In this document: positions 24,876-35,717 of the stretch, piece by piece | How positions within the stretch are numbered: position 1 is the stretch's first letter | How the letters are laid out: the number at the start of each line of letters is the position of its first letter | Assembly (NCBI GenBank): GCA_020310875.1 | Contig: CM035416.1 | Span: 79,668,778 to 79,732,777, forward strand | Length of the DNA stretch: 64,000 nucleotides | From: Ceratopteris richardii | Taxonomy: Eukaryota > Streptophyta > Polypodiopsida > Polypodiales > Pteridaceae | Reading direction: 5' to 3' | Made by a program: the position numbers and the translations under genes | Notes under the pieces: model-generated | The model's input: only the letters and a program-made list of their open reading frames with translations | Told to the model about the DNA's origin: nothing | The model's database searches: none

Positions 24876-25015
24876 TGTCACATAATCCTAGTAGGAGATG
24901 GTTGAACCACGCCTTAAGAGAGAGGATTAGGAAGTAATCCTCAACCATGGCTTTTGGGGCAAGTGGTTAGCCCATCGCACTCCTAACCGGGAGGTTGTGA
25001 GTTCAATTCCCAACA
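24876..25015 (+). repeat. TRIM LTR copy 1
   Basis: 140 bp, TG...CA ends, with CATTG immediately before it. Contains the A-box and B-box-like motifs and a nested hairpin described separately. Confidence 0.9.
24955..25010 (+). promoter_or_regulatory. tRNA-like Pol III A and B boxes inside the TRIM LTR
   Basis: TGGGGCAAGTGG at 24955-24966 fits the A-box consensus with one mismatch. AGTTCAATTCC at 25000-25010 fits the B box with one mismatch. The spacing is tRNA-like, and the middle, with CCT in a TCCTAAC stretch, recalls a tRNA anticodon loop, though stem pairing is weak. The same boxes recur in the LTRs at 25289 and 25703. Whether Pol III uses them is unknown. Confidence 0.5.
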
Positions 25016-25288
25016 TTGGTATCAGAGCCTAGTTGAGAAATTGGGCGAGATCGAGGTTCGCGCCTCATTCGTGGGCACTTGGAAAAAGCGCTTATCCGTG
25101 GTGAGTGTGAAACTGGCCTTGGATGAAGGCGCATGGGCATTTGGGCACCCACGGAGGGTGGGATAGGTCCAAATTTGGTCCATGTGCTGGAGTTTGAGGT
25201 TGGTGGAAGCGCTCATGCATGGAAAGTGGGTCCAAGAAGGGTCCATAAGTGAGCATTGAGGACAATGCTCAGTCTAAGGGGGAAGGAA

Positions 25289-25428
25289 TGTCACATAATC
25301 CTAGTAGGAGATGGTTGAACCACGCCTTAAGAGAGAGGATTAGGAAGTAATCCTCAACCATGGCTTTTGGGGCAAGTGGTTAGCCCATCGCACTCCTAAC
25401 CGGGAGGTTGTGAGTTCAATTCCCAACA
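25289..25428 (+). repeat. TRIM LTR copy 2, shared by both units
   Basis: Preceded by the polypurine tract of the first internal segment (about 25276-25288) and followed by the primer site of the second. It would serve as 3' LTR of one unit and 5' LTR of the next. Confidence 0.9.
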
Positions 25429-25702
25429 TTGGTATCAGAGCCTAGTTGAGAAATTGGGCGAGATCGAGGTTCGCGCCTCATTCGGGGGCACTTGGAAAAA
25501 AGCGCTTATCCGTGGTGAGTGTGAAACTGGCCTTGGATGAAGGCGCATGGGCATTTGGGCACCCACGGAGGGTGGGATAGGTCCAAATTTGGTCCATGTG
25601 CTGGAGTTTGAGGTTGGTGGAAGCGCTCATGCATGGAAAGTGGGTCCAAGAAGGGTCCATAAGTGAGCATTGAGGACAATGCTCAGTCTAAGGGGGAAGG
25701 AA

Positions 25703-25842
25703 TGTCACATAATCCTAGTAGGAGATGGTTGAACCACGCCTTAAGAGAGAGGATTAGGAAGTAATCCTCAACCATGGCTTTTGCGGCAAGTGGTTAGCCC
25801 ATCGCACTCCTAACCGGGAGGTTGTGAGTTCAATTCCCAACA
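25703..25842 (+). repeat. TRIM LTR copy 3
   Basis: One base differs from the other copies in the A-box region (TTTTGCGGCA instead of TTTTGGGGCA). Followed by the CATTG target duplication. Confidence 0.9.
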
Positions 25843-26575
25843 CATTGCTAGCACATGAGATAGTATTCCATGTAGGAGCGGGCTCAAGTGAGCTAAAGAA
25901 ACTACGCAATGAGGTAATATGTTTGGCTGCCCCATTGTCAAAGTACCAAACATCTTAGTCTAGTGTAGACATGCATTATTCATGAATCATGAGAAGATTG
26001 GTCATGGCTGCAAACAGTGGTAAATCCCCATTCTTAATTCTGCACAAGATTAGGAGACTCTATTTTAGGTGTAGAGACCCCTGTAACAACCATTCCAACT
26101 TCTTTCTTCTTTGTCTCTTTTGCAACCAACTTTGGACAACTCTTTATGACATGATCATTTTCTTTAAAGTATTTGAATAATTGTTTATGCTTTTCTATTT
26201 TCTTCTCATCTATGTCTTTTCTTTTTGACTCTGTAGAATTAGCAAAATTTTTCTTACTAGTAGATGAGCCCCATTTTCCTTTGCCCTTTTGACTAGCTAA
26301 GAAAGCTTGATCTGCAACATGTATAATGGACTTGTTCTGCCTAGACTAATCTTCCTGCAGTAAAACATAGACTAACTCCTTAAATGTTAAGGCATTTGGA
26401 TTGCCTTTCATCATTAACCAAAGGGTAGAAGCAGAACTCTGATATGAATCAGGAAGACTATTAAGAATGGTATGCACAAGTGAACTATATAAAAAGACTT
26501 CATCTGCAGAAAACAACTGCTCTTTCAAATCTTTGATCTTTGTCAAAAAATTGTCCATAGAATCTCCTTCATTCT

Positions 26576-29500
26576 ATTGGAGTTAGGCGTCTGTGGAAGC
26601 ACGCAAACAACACAAGGAAGAAGATGAAGCTTGGAGAACAACACACAATACTAAATGTATTACCACTAGAATGTACAAAGATAAGTAGCCCGTTAGGGCA
26701 ATAGGCATATATAAAAATCAGGGGAAAAAAACCTCCTAAAGAGGGAAACAAATGCCCCGGTGGTCCTAGAGTGTTCACACACATCACTACTCCTAGGACC
26801 AATGCGGTGAACAAGGAGTTGGCACTCATGTATAAGGATTTGCCAAGCTATGTGGAATCAATCCACAAAAGGAAGTAAGCCCAAAGCTTTGCAGAAAGCT
26901 TCAAATTTCTCCCTCGGCAGAGCCTTCGTAAAAAGGTCTGCAATATTCTCCTACATGGGCATATATGCCAAGCTAATCACCCTAGTAGAGAATCTCCCTG
27001 ACATAGTGAGAATGTACCTCAATGTGCTTAGTGCAAGCATAGAACATAGGGTTCCTCGCAACTGTCAATGTGCTCTGACTGTTCGTGAAGATGGTGGTGG
27101 CAGAGGATTGACCAACACCCAAATCAACCATAAGGCATCTGAGCCACACACACTCAACAGTCGCTGTGAAAGCTGCCCTATACTCAACCTCACAACTAGA
27201 AGTGGCCACAGTAGGGTTCTTCTTGCTCAACCAAGATATACATGAGCTACCAAGCATGACGCAAAGACCACTAGTGGACACACGAGTGTCATAGCAACCA
27301 ACCAAATTACTGTCAAAAAAAGCATGCAAATCTGGCGGTAGTGATCCCCCATTGGGATAAAACAATCCAAGTAGCCGGGTACCACTCAAGTAGCGAAAGA
27401 TGTGCTTAACTGCGTGCCAATGCTTGACACCTGGGCAATGCATAAACCTGCTCATCTGTGAGACAAAAAACTGAATATTTGGCCAACTAATGCATAAATA
27501 AATCAAGCATCCAATAGCCTACTGATAGACAACAACATCAAATGCATCTCTAGCATCATGAAGACTCAATCCTAAACCTGTCTCCATGGGAGTGGCAATA
27601 GGCTTACAGTCTTTAAGGCCAAAATCATGCAATAATGTGTCAATATATTTCGTTTGACACAAAGCCATTCCACCATCAACTTGCATAAATTGAATGCCCA
27701 AATAGTGATGCAAATGCCCCAAATCAGACACCTCAAATGAGGCATGCAAGTCAGCTTTAAAATCAGCAATATGCGTGTTATGAGGACCAGTGAGCAACAT
27801 GACATCAACATACACCATAATGATCAGAAGCACATCATTAGCACGCTTAACATATAAGGTGCTTTTAGTTGGACTGTTCTCAAAACCATGTGCAATGAGA
27901 TAGCCATGTATCTTTTCATACCAAGCATGTGGTGCTTGCTTTAAACCATATAATGCCTTCTTTAACCTGCACACCTAGTTTTCATGCCCTTTTTGCACAA
28001 AGCCACGAGGCTGAAAAACATACACTTCTTCATGCAAGTCACCATTTAGAAATGCTGTTTTGATGTCCAACTGATATACATTCCAACCATGATGAGCGGC
28101 AAGTGCACAGATGCTACGAACAGTAGTCATTCAACAAGTAGGAGCAAAGGTTTCATCAAAATCAATGCCTCTTTCCTACGCATAACCCTTTGCAACAAGC
28201 CTAACCTTATACCTGTCAATTGTTCCATCAGGTTTATGCTTGAGCTTGTATACACACTTAGTACCAATGGACTTCTAGCCAAGAGACAAGTCACATAAAG
28301 ACCAGGTACCGTTTTTCATGATAGCATCATATTCAGATTGCATTGCAACCATCCAATGTTCAAAATTTTGTGCTTCATCAAACGACATAGGTTTAGTCTC
28401 ATCACAGAGACTAGAGGCAGCCATAGCATAGCAATCTGATGCAAAAGAGGCACTATGAGAGCATGACCGATGATATTACAGAGGTACATCTAATTTGTTG
28501 TCACGCAAAGTCTGCACCAACCATTTTGGCATAGTTTTTGCCTGCTCAATATCAACTCTCTCATCAACAAGTGCATCATGTAAATGTGCATCAGAAATGC
28601 AATGATCTACATCGTCACATGAAACCTGCAAAGGCTGAGAAGTTTCCTCATTAGGACCAACACTAGACTGTCCACCTGTAAAAAGAGGCAACAAAGTATC
28701 ATACATGTCTTTGGAGCTAACGGATGTCTCCTTAGTACATGAAAGCAATGGATGAATAGCATCTTCCACAAAAACATCAGGGCTAACCAAAATGCGTTTA
28801 GTCTGTGGATGATACAGATGATAACCTTTACTTTAAGAATTATACTCAACAAAAATAAATTTTACTGCTTTATCATCCATTTTTCTGCGATGTTATTCAG
28901 GCACTAATGCATACGCCAGACAACCAAAAACATGTAGATGAGCAACAGATGGCTTGTAACCATGAAGCCTCATATGGAGATAGACTGCAGCGCTTTAGTG
29001 GGACACCTGTTAAGTACTTATGATGCACACATAACAGTCTCAAGCTATAAACTATGTGGTAAAGCCTGACTCTTGACCATACACCTCGCCATCTCCATGA
29101 GTGACCTGTTTCGTTCAGCAACTCCATTCTGTTGAGGTGTATATGGCACTTTACACTGATGTTTTATCCCGCGTTCAGCCAGAAATGCATTAAAGTTGGA
29201 AGACATATATTCCCCCCCTCAATCAGAATGGAGGGTGCCCATTTTACATGCTGATATATTTTCAACCAAGCCCAGAAACTATTTGAAGCACATAAACACT
29301 TTGGACTTTGCTTTCAATGGATATACCCATGCATGCATGGAAAAATCATCAATGAAAGTCACTAAGTAAAGATAATTTCCAAAAGAGGGACTCTACATAG
29401 GACCACAAACATCACTGTGAACAAGTTGCAATTTCTATGTAGCTCAAACTGAACCATCTTTTGGAAATGAGGAACGCTGTATTTTGCCCAAAATACAGCC

Positions 29501-30242
29501 TTCACATACATGTTTACCGGGTGCCTCAAGTTTGGGCAAAGAGGACACCATTTCAGATTTCTACAGGCGTAGCAAAGTAGTAAAATTTTGATGACCAAGG
29601 CGTGCATGCCAAAGCTTTGCATCTGACATAGCCTGAGAATCATGTATTGCACACGCTAAATCATTCATAGATTTTTCATAATCTATGAGCTTATACAACC
29701 CACGAGATAAAAATACAGAAGCAATAATCACATCGCCATTTGACAGATCATGAACTATACATCTATCATTAACAAATTTCACAACCAAGCCAATCTTGGC
29801 TAAAGCCGAAACTGATAACAGATTCTTCTTGATCCTTGGCACAAATAAAGCATATGACAAAGTGAAAGAACTACCATTAGCAGTAGTCAAAATGATCTTA
29901 CCATCTCCCATGACAAAATAAGAGGAGTTGTTGGCACATGTGACAGTATTCCCTGTAGGGGCAAGCTCCAGTGAAGAGAAGAAACTGCCCTACAAGGTAA
30001 TATGTTTTGTTGCCCCACTATCAAAGTACCAAACCTCTGACTCTACTGCACACATGCACTGCTCATGAGAACATGGGTCAAAACTACAAACAGTAGTAAA
30101 TGCCCATTCTTCATCCTGCACAAGATTAGCTGACTCTGTTTTCGGTGTAGAGGCCTTTGCAACAACCATTCTGGCCTCCTTCTTTGGCCTAATCACCCTG
30201 AATATGTTCACCAATTTTTGTGCGATTCTAAGATTGTGACCA
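26576..30242 (-). mobile_element. Copia LTR retrotransposon fossil CopA-5
   Basis: The 3' LTR is about 26576-26790. Then, right to left from the 5' side: part of the untranslated leader (about 30195-30242), protease with VWYFDSGATKHIT (29990-30214), gag-pre-integrase (29561-29911), integrase (about 28850-29560), reverse transcriptase (27519-28340, with LKKALYGLKQAPHAWY) and RNase H (26982-27506, with KKNPTVATSSCEVEYR). It adjoins CopA-4 gag on the left and a gypsy fragment on the right. Broken, several breaks. Its pol frames are longer than those of CopA-4, suggesting a somewhat younger copy. Confidence 0.82.
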
Positions 30243-31400
30243 GACCCTTTCTTACATGCACATATTCTATCCGAAGAGAGCCATGTAAAAACTCAAAGGG
30301 CTCAATACGAATTACTCCATAGACCAGTTGAAAGAGGGAGTGGTCTGCAGCTTCTTTGCATGTCAACTTATATGCCCATAGTGCGCCTAGATAAGTAGTG
30401 CCCCAAGTAGTGGGCTTTAACACACATTCCTTCCTTAGCAAAGCCATCTATTTTTTTTTGTGGACTCTACTTGGCCATTGGCCCTTGGATAATATGCACG
30501 ATTGAGAACCTTGTACTTGTTAAAAACCTCATACAAAATTTTCTTAACAAAGTGTGTTCCTTGATTAATGCAGATCTCAAGTGGCCAACCAAACCTACAA
30601 AAAATATTTTTGTACAAGAAATCAACAACTACTTGGACTATGCAATCTAGAGAAGCAATAGCCTCGGCCCACTTTGTTGCATAGTTAGCGGCAACCAGCA
30701 AATACTTATCTTGTCTTGGAAAGGATTCCGGATAGATAGGGCCTATAAAATCTAATCCCCACTTCTCAAATGGTTGCCATGTTGGGGAGACAACCAATGG
30801 ATGTTATCTCTACTTTGTGGGTTTCGGAAGACATCTTTGACATGCATCACATGCCTAAACCCTTTCCTTTGCATCTCTCAATAATGTTGGCCACCATAAA
30901 CCAACATCTAGGATTCTATGGCCCATAATATGGCCAGGGAGGTGCCCACCACCTAGTCCTTTGTGTGCCATCTCGATGATGTGCCTTGCCTCCTCTTCTT
31001 CCATGCACTTCTTAACATATCTATATAGTTTTTGTCTTCAATAAATGTAAAAGACCTGCTCTTTATTATCAACCTATTACTTTGCACAAAATTAGCTTTA
31101 TTTGGATACCTATAAGTCTTGATAAAATGTTTGATATTATCATAGAACCCTTGTGCTTTAACTATGAATAGCTCATCATTAGGGAATTCATCCTCCATTC
31201 CAATGGCCTAGTTCTTTAGGCTTACCTAAGAAAGATGATCAACCATAACATTTCCTTGCTTGGTTATGCACTATAGTGAAATCAAATTCTTGAACTAATA
31301 GAAGCCACCTCTATACTCTACTTTTTGCTCGTGGCTTGTTCAATAGATACTTTAGTGGTTGGTAATCGGTAATTATGATGAATTTTACACCTAGCAGGTA
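30243..31400 (-). mobile_element. Ty3/gypsy fragment
   Basis: The frame 30435-30797 contains a gypsy integrase core (WGLDFIGPI, YATKWAEA, YYPRANGQVEST). Frame 30953-31198 matches the zinc-binding region just before integrase. About 31200-31400 reads as the end of RNase H. No LTRs, gag or reverse transcriptase are seen. Broken, several breaks, old. The integrase wording resembles the Tat/Athila side of plant gypsy elements, but I cannot place it firmly. Confidence 0.75.
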
Positions 31401-32228
31401 ATGGTAGAAATTTCAGACAACAAATACCATTACCAAGGCCTCTCTATCAGTGGTACTAGACCTATTATTCAAGATTTATTTGAAGATTATAAAGAAGGGG
31501 CATTCATGCATGACATGAACCATGAAGGTGGTCCACACCTTCATATAATCAATCCACTAAGAAAAATGACTATGGTATTACACCAATCTACTCCAAGGAT
31601 CAGGTCAATTTTGGCCTATAAGAAAGCTAAGACATGGAAGAAATCCAAGAAGAATTTGGACTCTACAAAATGCCATTGATGGACAGAGCCTCACTTGCAT
31701 GATATCTGTACTAAAGTTGTGAGGAAGCCAAAGTCGAAGGTAGGAGAGGCGAAGCTTAGAGCTATCTCATCACACACAACCAAAAGAAGGGTGCTATAGC
31801 TCTACAAGAATGCAAGAAGGATGGCATGGGAAGATTATTACATTAGCAAGAAGAGAGGCAAAGAGCCTATGCCATACACTTGAAAACCAAGCAGGCGATG
31901 CCTCAAGGTGCCATGCAGTAAATCTTCCACTGTTTCATATTTCCAAGGTGAAGACCTACTTCAGTTGAAGCAAGCGATATGGATAATGATTCCATTGTAT
32001 ATAGCATCGGTTCATTTATGTACTATGGTTAATTTATGTGAAAATAACGAATGCTTTCTTTGAAGCAAATAAAAGGGAAGCTTGCATTGAGATGATGCAA
32101 AGGTTTGATGCATGGGTTAGTCGCACTATAGATGTGCTAGAGATGTATGGTCGCATTTTGATGTCTTGCATCACAATGTATTCTCTCTCCACCTCAACCA
32201 CTCTCCCTCCAACCTACAACTATAGCCT
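31401..32228. other. Unrecognised sequence
   Basis: A 92-codon plus-strand frame (31401-31679) is open but has no domain I recognise. The surroundings look like degraded repeat DNA. No gene is called. Confidence 0.45.
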
Positions 32229-32577
32229 CCCCAATTTTCCTTTACCACTGCCCAAGTTTCCCAAAAATAATTGCCCAATTTTCCTCTACCACCACCCAAG
32301 TTGTCCAAAAACAGTCATCGTATTTTCCTCCACCACACAATTGGCCCAAAAATAGTCACCCAATTTTCCTCTACCACCATGCAAGTTGCCCAAAAATAGT
32401 CCTTGAGTTTTCCTTCACGACCATCCAAGTTGCACAAAAATAGTCTCCCAATTTTCCTCTACCATCGCCCAAGTTGCCCAAAAACAATTGCCCTATTTTC
32501 CTCTACCACCATCCAAGTTGCCCAAAAAAAATTGCCCAATTTTTCTCTACCACCACCCAAGTTTCCCAAAAACAATC
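32229..32577 (+). repeat. Minisatellite, about eight units of 40-46 bp
   Basis: Degenerate units of the form CCCAATTTTCCTCTACCACC...CAAGTTGCCCAAAAACAATT repeat about eight times. Two plus-strand frames through it would encode Pro/Lys-rich repeats such as FLYHHPSCPK. Units differ in length by up to 6 bases, so no frame survives the whole array. I treat it as a tandem repeat, not a gene. Confidence 0.8.
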
Positions 32578-33895
32578 ATTTCATTTTCGCATTTGTGCTC
32601 AAAATCACTCTCCCCATTTTTGCCCAAAATCACTTGCCTAAATTTAATGGGCCGCAAACTTGCCCAATTTTATTGGGTCACAAACTAGCCCAATTTTATT
32701 GGGCCAAAAACTAGCCCAATAAAATTGGGCACCTCAAAACTAGGTGATCCCCATTGTGAATCCATGGTAAATACAAGCTTATCCGAGGTTATCTGAGAGA
32801 AGAGAATGAGGACAAGGAACTACAATTGAAGCCACCTCAAAGTCTTGCATAAGCCAAGGGTGACTTGGACACTTGATGGTGAAAAAGTCCAAAAGTGGTT
32901 ACTCTATAGGGGTGGTGGCCCAGTTGAGTAACTTCCCTCTATAGGTAACCCCTTCGTATACAATCACCTATCATGCCATTTTGGGGTGCAACAATCCATG
33001 TTAGGGGCCATTTTTGGCCTTCCTCCAAGGATCATCTGGGATTGTGTAGAGCCACTCATATGTCTTTGGGTATTTGTATAAGTAGATGTTGAGCACCCAT
33101 TTGCAACCACTATCATGACTATGACTACCATATTTTGGTACATTCGTTGATCCGTCGCTCTGTTTATGTGGATGAAGAAGACTTTCGGTACTCTATTGTA
33201 GCACTTATTCTCTTTGTTGTAACTTTGCATTTTGACTGAGTACCCAGTGTGTACGAGTAGCCTTGCTATGTAGTTTTGGAGTTTTGGGCTACATTTTGGC
33301 CTAGTCATGCAGTGCATTGTGAAGCTTGAGGTAAGTGTTAGACTGCATTTTAATGTCTTGTGTTGTTTTATGGGAGCATATTGGCCTACTTTTGTAATGT
33401 GCACTAAATCAACCTTTGGATCATTTATCACTTCTTCTTGCATATTGTGATATTTGAAGTTATATATGGTATGTGAGTGTGTTGACAATCATCAAACTCT
33501 TGGAGCCTAACTCACTGGTTGCTTGCTAACTATTTGTGCTCAAGTGGAAAGGGAGCCTTGCTATTAAGAGTGACTGAGTAGGTAACCTCAAGGGTGGGCA
33601 AGTGGTAGTAGGTAAACTAGTTGTGGCTATTGGTTAGGTGTCTTGTCACCTCCCAAAGTTTACTTTCTACTTTTTGTATGAGACAATCAATGAAATTTTA
33701 AGTTGTGTCATTCTTGTGAACCCTTCTTATGCTCTCTGTTTTGCCTATACCCTTGAGGAGTTGGGCATTTGTCTTTGCACATGCATGTTAGAAAGTATAA
33801 TTCCCTAAGGAAAACCCCCCTCGAGTGGGTGTATTGGGAGGCAGATCTACTCTTCTTCCTAAGAAGAGGTCCTGGGGGTCTCTCTTCTAGAGTAA
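32578..33895. other. Unrecognised sequence with short inverted ATT-rich repeats
   Basis: Near 32640-32735 the phrase CCCAATTTTATTGGG recurs and can pair with itself. A 174-codon minus-strand frame (32964-33488) has no recognisable domain and biased composition. I do not call it a gene. The rest resembles degraded LTR-type DNA without clear limits. Confidence 0.45.
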
Positions 33896-34497
33896 ATATA
33901 TGTGTGCAAGTGTATGTGTGGGTGTGAGTAAGCTTATACATATGGATATGGGTATGCATATGCTTGTGTATGTATATACATGTCTATGCATATGTGTTTG
34001 CATATCCATATGCATGTGTACGCATAGATGTGTGTGTCTATGCATATGCACACATAGGTGTGTGCATATGCATAGGTGTCTACATGTGCATATGGATGTG
34101 TCTGTATGGGTGTGCATGTATGTGTGTGTGCTTGTGCATGTGCATATGCATGTGTGCGCAATGTGCATGCATACACATATTCATATGTGTATGTGTATGC
34201 ACATGACTATGCATATGGGAATATAGATGCAAATACTGATGTTGATGTGGATGTGAGTATGTGTATGTGTATGTGTATATCAATGTGTATGAGTAGTACA
34301 TGTATGCATATATGTATGTGTATGTGCATGTGGATGCATAGGGATGTACATGCATGTACATGCATGTACATGCATATGCATATGTACATGTATGTGTATG
34401 TATATGCATGTATATATATGTATGCATTTGCATGTGTATGTGTATATATGTGCATGTGCATATGGGTATGTGTATGCGCATGCATGTGTGAATTTCA
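33896..34497. repeat. Alternating purine/pyrimidine block (TATGTG/CATATG)
   Basis: About 600 bp consisting almost entirely of TG, TA, CA and CG steps, such as TGTATGCATATG, without one fixed period. Every reading frame on both strands is therefore open but made of Met, Cys, Tyr, Val, His and Thr repeats. These frames are artefacts. Confidence 0.85.
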
Positions 34498-34672
34498 TGC
34501 CTAAAATCCTTGCGAGAAATGTCAATGCATCTACAAATAAAAATCTCCCCAAAATACATAATTTCAGCACATGACAGCTAAGCATCGGTTTTGAATTGAT
34601 TCATTTAATCTGCTTCTAAATTTAAGCAAGTCTCTCAATGAAGAGATGGTTTGACCACAAAAGACCAGTGTG

Positions 34673-34791
34673 CAGTGTGGGATTTGGGGGGTCCCAAGGG
34701 CAGTAGTCCCATTCACTTGTAACTTTTCTTTATTTTAATTAAAGTCCTCGAGAATAGGCCAAGGCCGAACTTCCTTTTATTAAAAAAAAAA
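34673..34791 (+). mobile_element. 5'-truncated SINE copy with 12-bp target duplication
   Basis: AAGACCAGTGTG at 34661-34672 recurs at 34792-34803. Between them lies the 3' part of the SINE seen whole at 35404, including the tail phrase AGGCCAAGGCCGAAC and an A-rich end. 5' truncation with an intact 3' end and a flanking duplication is typical of target-primed reverse transcription by LINE machinery. Confidence 0.85.
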
Positions 34792-34803
34792 AAGACCAGT
34801 GTG

Positions 34804-35391
34804 GATCAAGATGAGCATTGCTTTTAACACTTAGTAAATCTTTCAGCATGCTCTCGGCTCCAGCACCATTTTTGTATTTTTGCAAAAATATCGAACTAAA
34901 GAAAGCTACATATTCTAAACGTTGTCTACGATGAAAAATTGCCGTGCGAAACTTCTCTCTCTCTCTCTCTCGATACAATTTAATTCGCTTGCGAGTGCCT
35001 GGTACTTGGGAACAAAATTGTGGGTTCCACAATCAATAATGAGGGACGCATCGTTATATATATTTTCCTAACATAATGATGCTAGATATACAGATACATT
35101 CAAATGTCTCTTGATCGGAGCAAAGAGGTTTGGTTAGTACAAACCTTCAACTGTTCCACTGACACAGGTTACGATTTAGACGTAATGGATGATTTAATCT
35201 CAAATCATGTTGCTGCTGATACATTCGTCAGCCTTTTCATCTCTGTACATTACTTTTTTTCATTCGTTGATAAAGAACATGGAATAGCATGCTAGTAATA
35301 TGGGTGTTGCCACTTAAAGAATAATGAAAAGAAGATCCTTTGCGGTACAAGCTTGGAATTTCTAATCAATAAGAAGGAACAACTTGCCGAA
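34804..35391. other. Spacer
   Basis: Contains a short (CT)n tract near 34953-34972. No gene recognised. Confidence 0.6.
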
Positions 35392-35403
35392 AATAATATG
35401 AAG

Positions 35404-35705
35404 TGTCACGGTTCGCTGGCCTGGTGGTTGGGCCTCTCGCCTCTTGAGGCGGGGGCGAGGGTTCAACCCCTAGCAGCAACATGTAGGGACATATGAATCC
35501 TAGAAATTGTTGTATGTGGCTGTTGGCCACCGTTTGACCATCTTCGTGGTAGTTGTGACCGCCGTTCAACCCAGTTGTAAACCCTTGTTCTTGTGGGATA
35601 AGGGGGTCCCATGGGTACTATGCTCTTCCTTGTACAGTTGCAATTTCAAAGTTAAAGTCTGGGGGAGTAGGCCTCGGCCGAACCTCCATTTAAAATAAAA
35701 AAAAT
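35404..35705 (+). mobile_element. Full-length tRNA-derived SINE
   Basis: About 300 bp. The A-box-like TGGCCTGGTGG is at 35417-35427 and GGTTCAACCCC at 35460-35470 is a perfect B box. The body ends GGCCTCGGCCGAACCTCC and an A-rich tail. AATAATATGAAG at 35392-35403 recurs at 35706-35717 as a 12-bp target duplication. It encodes no protein and depended on a partner LINE for movement. Confidence 0.88.
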
Positions 35706-35717
35706 AATAATATGAAG

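Larger units (their letters stand above)
24876..25842 (+). mobile_element. Tandem TRIM element with three LTRs
   Basis: Three 140-bp direct repeats (24876-25015, 25289-25428, 25703-25842) alternate with two ~273-bp internal segments (25016-25288, 25429-25702). Each LTR starts TGTCACATAATCC and ends CCCAACA. Each internal segment starts with TTGGTATCAGAGCC, an initiator-Met tRNA primer site, and ends with the polypurine tract AAGGGGGAAGGAA. CATTG at 24871-24875 recurs at 25843-25847 as the target duplication of the whole array. The LTRs differ at about one position, so it is very young. It encodes no protein and looks whole; it would rely on enzymes of other elements. It sits in CopA-4. Confidence 0.9.
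21565..26575 (-). mobile_element. Copia LTR retrotransposon fossil CopA-4
   Basis: The 3' LTR is 21565-21796, preceded on the minus strand by the polypurine tract AAGGGGGATT. Reading right to left: gag (about 26346-26560), CCHC/protease region (about 25870-26300), gag-pre-integrase (about 24560-24856), integrase (about 23850-24528), reverse transcriptase (about 22577-23300, with a VYVDDILLIT box) and RNase H (about 21965-22252). The TRIM at 24876-25842 is inserted between protease and gag-pre-integrase. CopA-5 abuts the right side inside gag. Broken, many breaks, old. Confidence 0.82.

Noticed and set aside
25022-25660. Repeated 60-74-codon minus-strand frames in the TRIM
   Set aside because: They repeat because the TRIM internal segment repeats; composition and position give no sign of a protein.
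24876-25842. Cassandra-type TRIM with 5S rRNA sequence
   Set aside because: The LTR shows tRNA-like A and B boxes, and I see no 5S internal-control-region wording.
24876-25842. CRISPR-like array
   Set aside because: Only three long repeats with near-identical spacers, primer site and polypurine tract; clearly an LTR-type element in a plant genome.
32964-33488. 174-codon minus-strand frame
   Set aside because: No domain or family resemblance; surroundings look like degraded LTR-type DNA.
33887-34585. Many overlapping frames of 76-159 codons on both strands
   Set aside because: All come from the alternating TG/TA/CA block and consist of Met, Cys, Tyr, His and Thr repeats.
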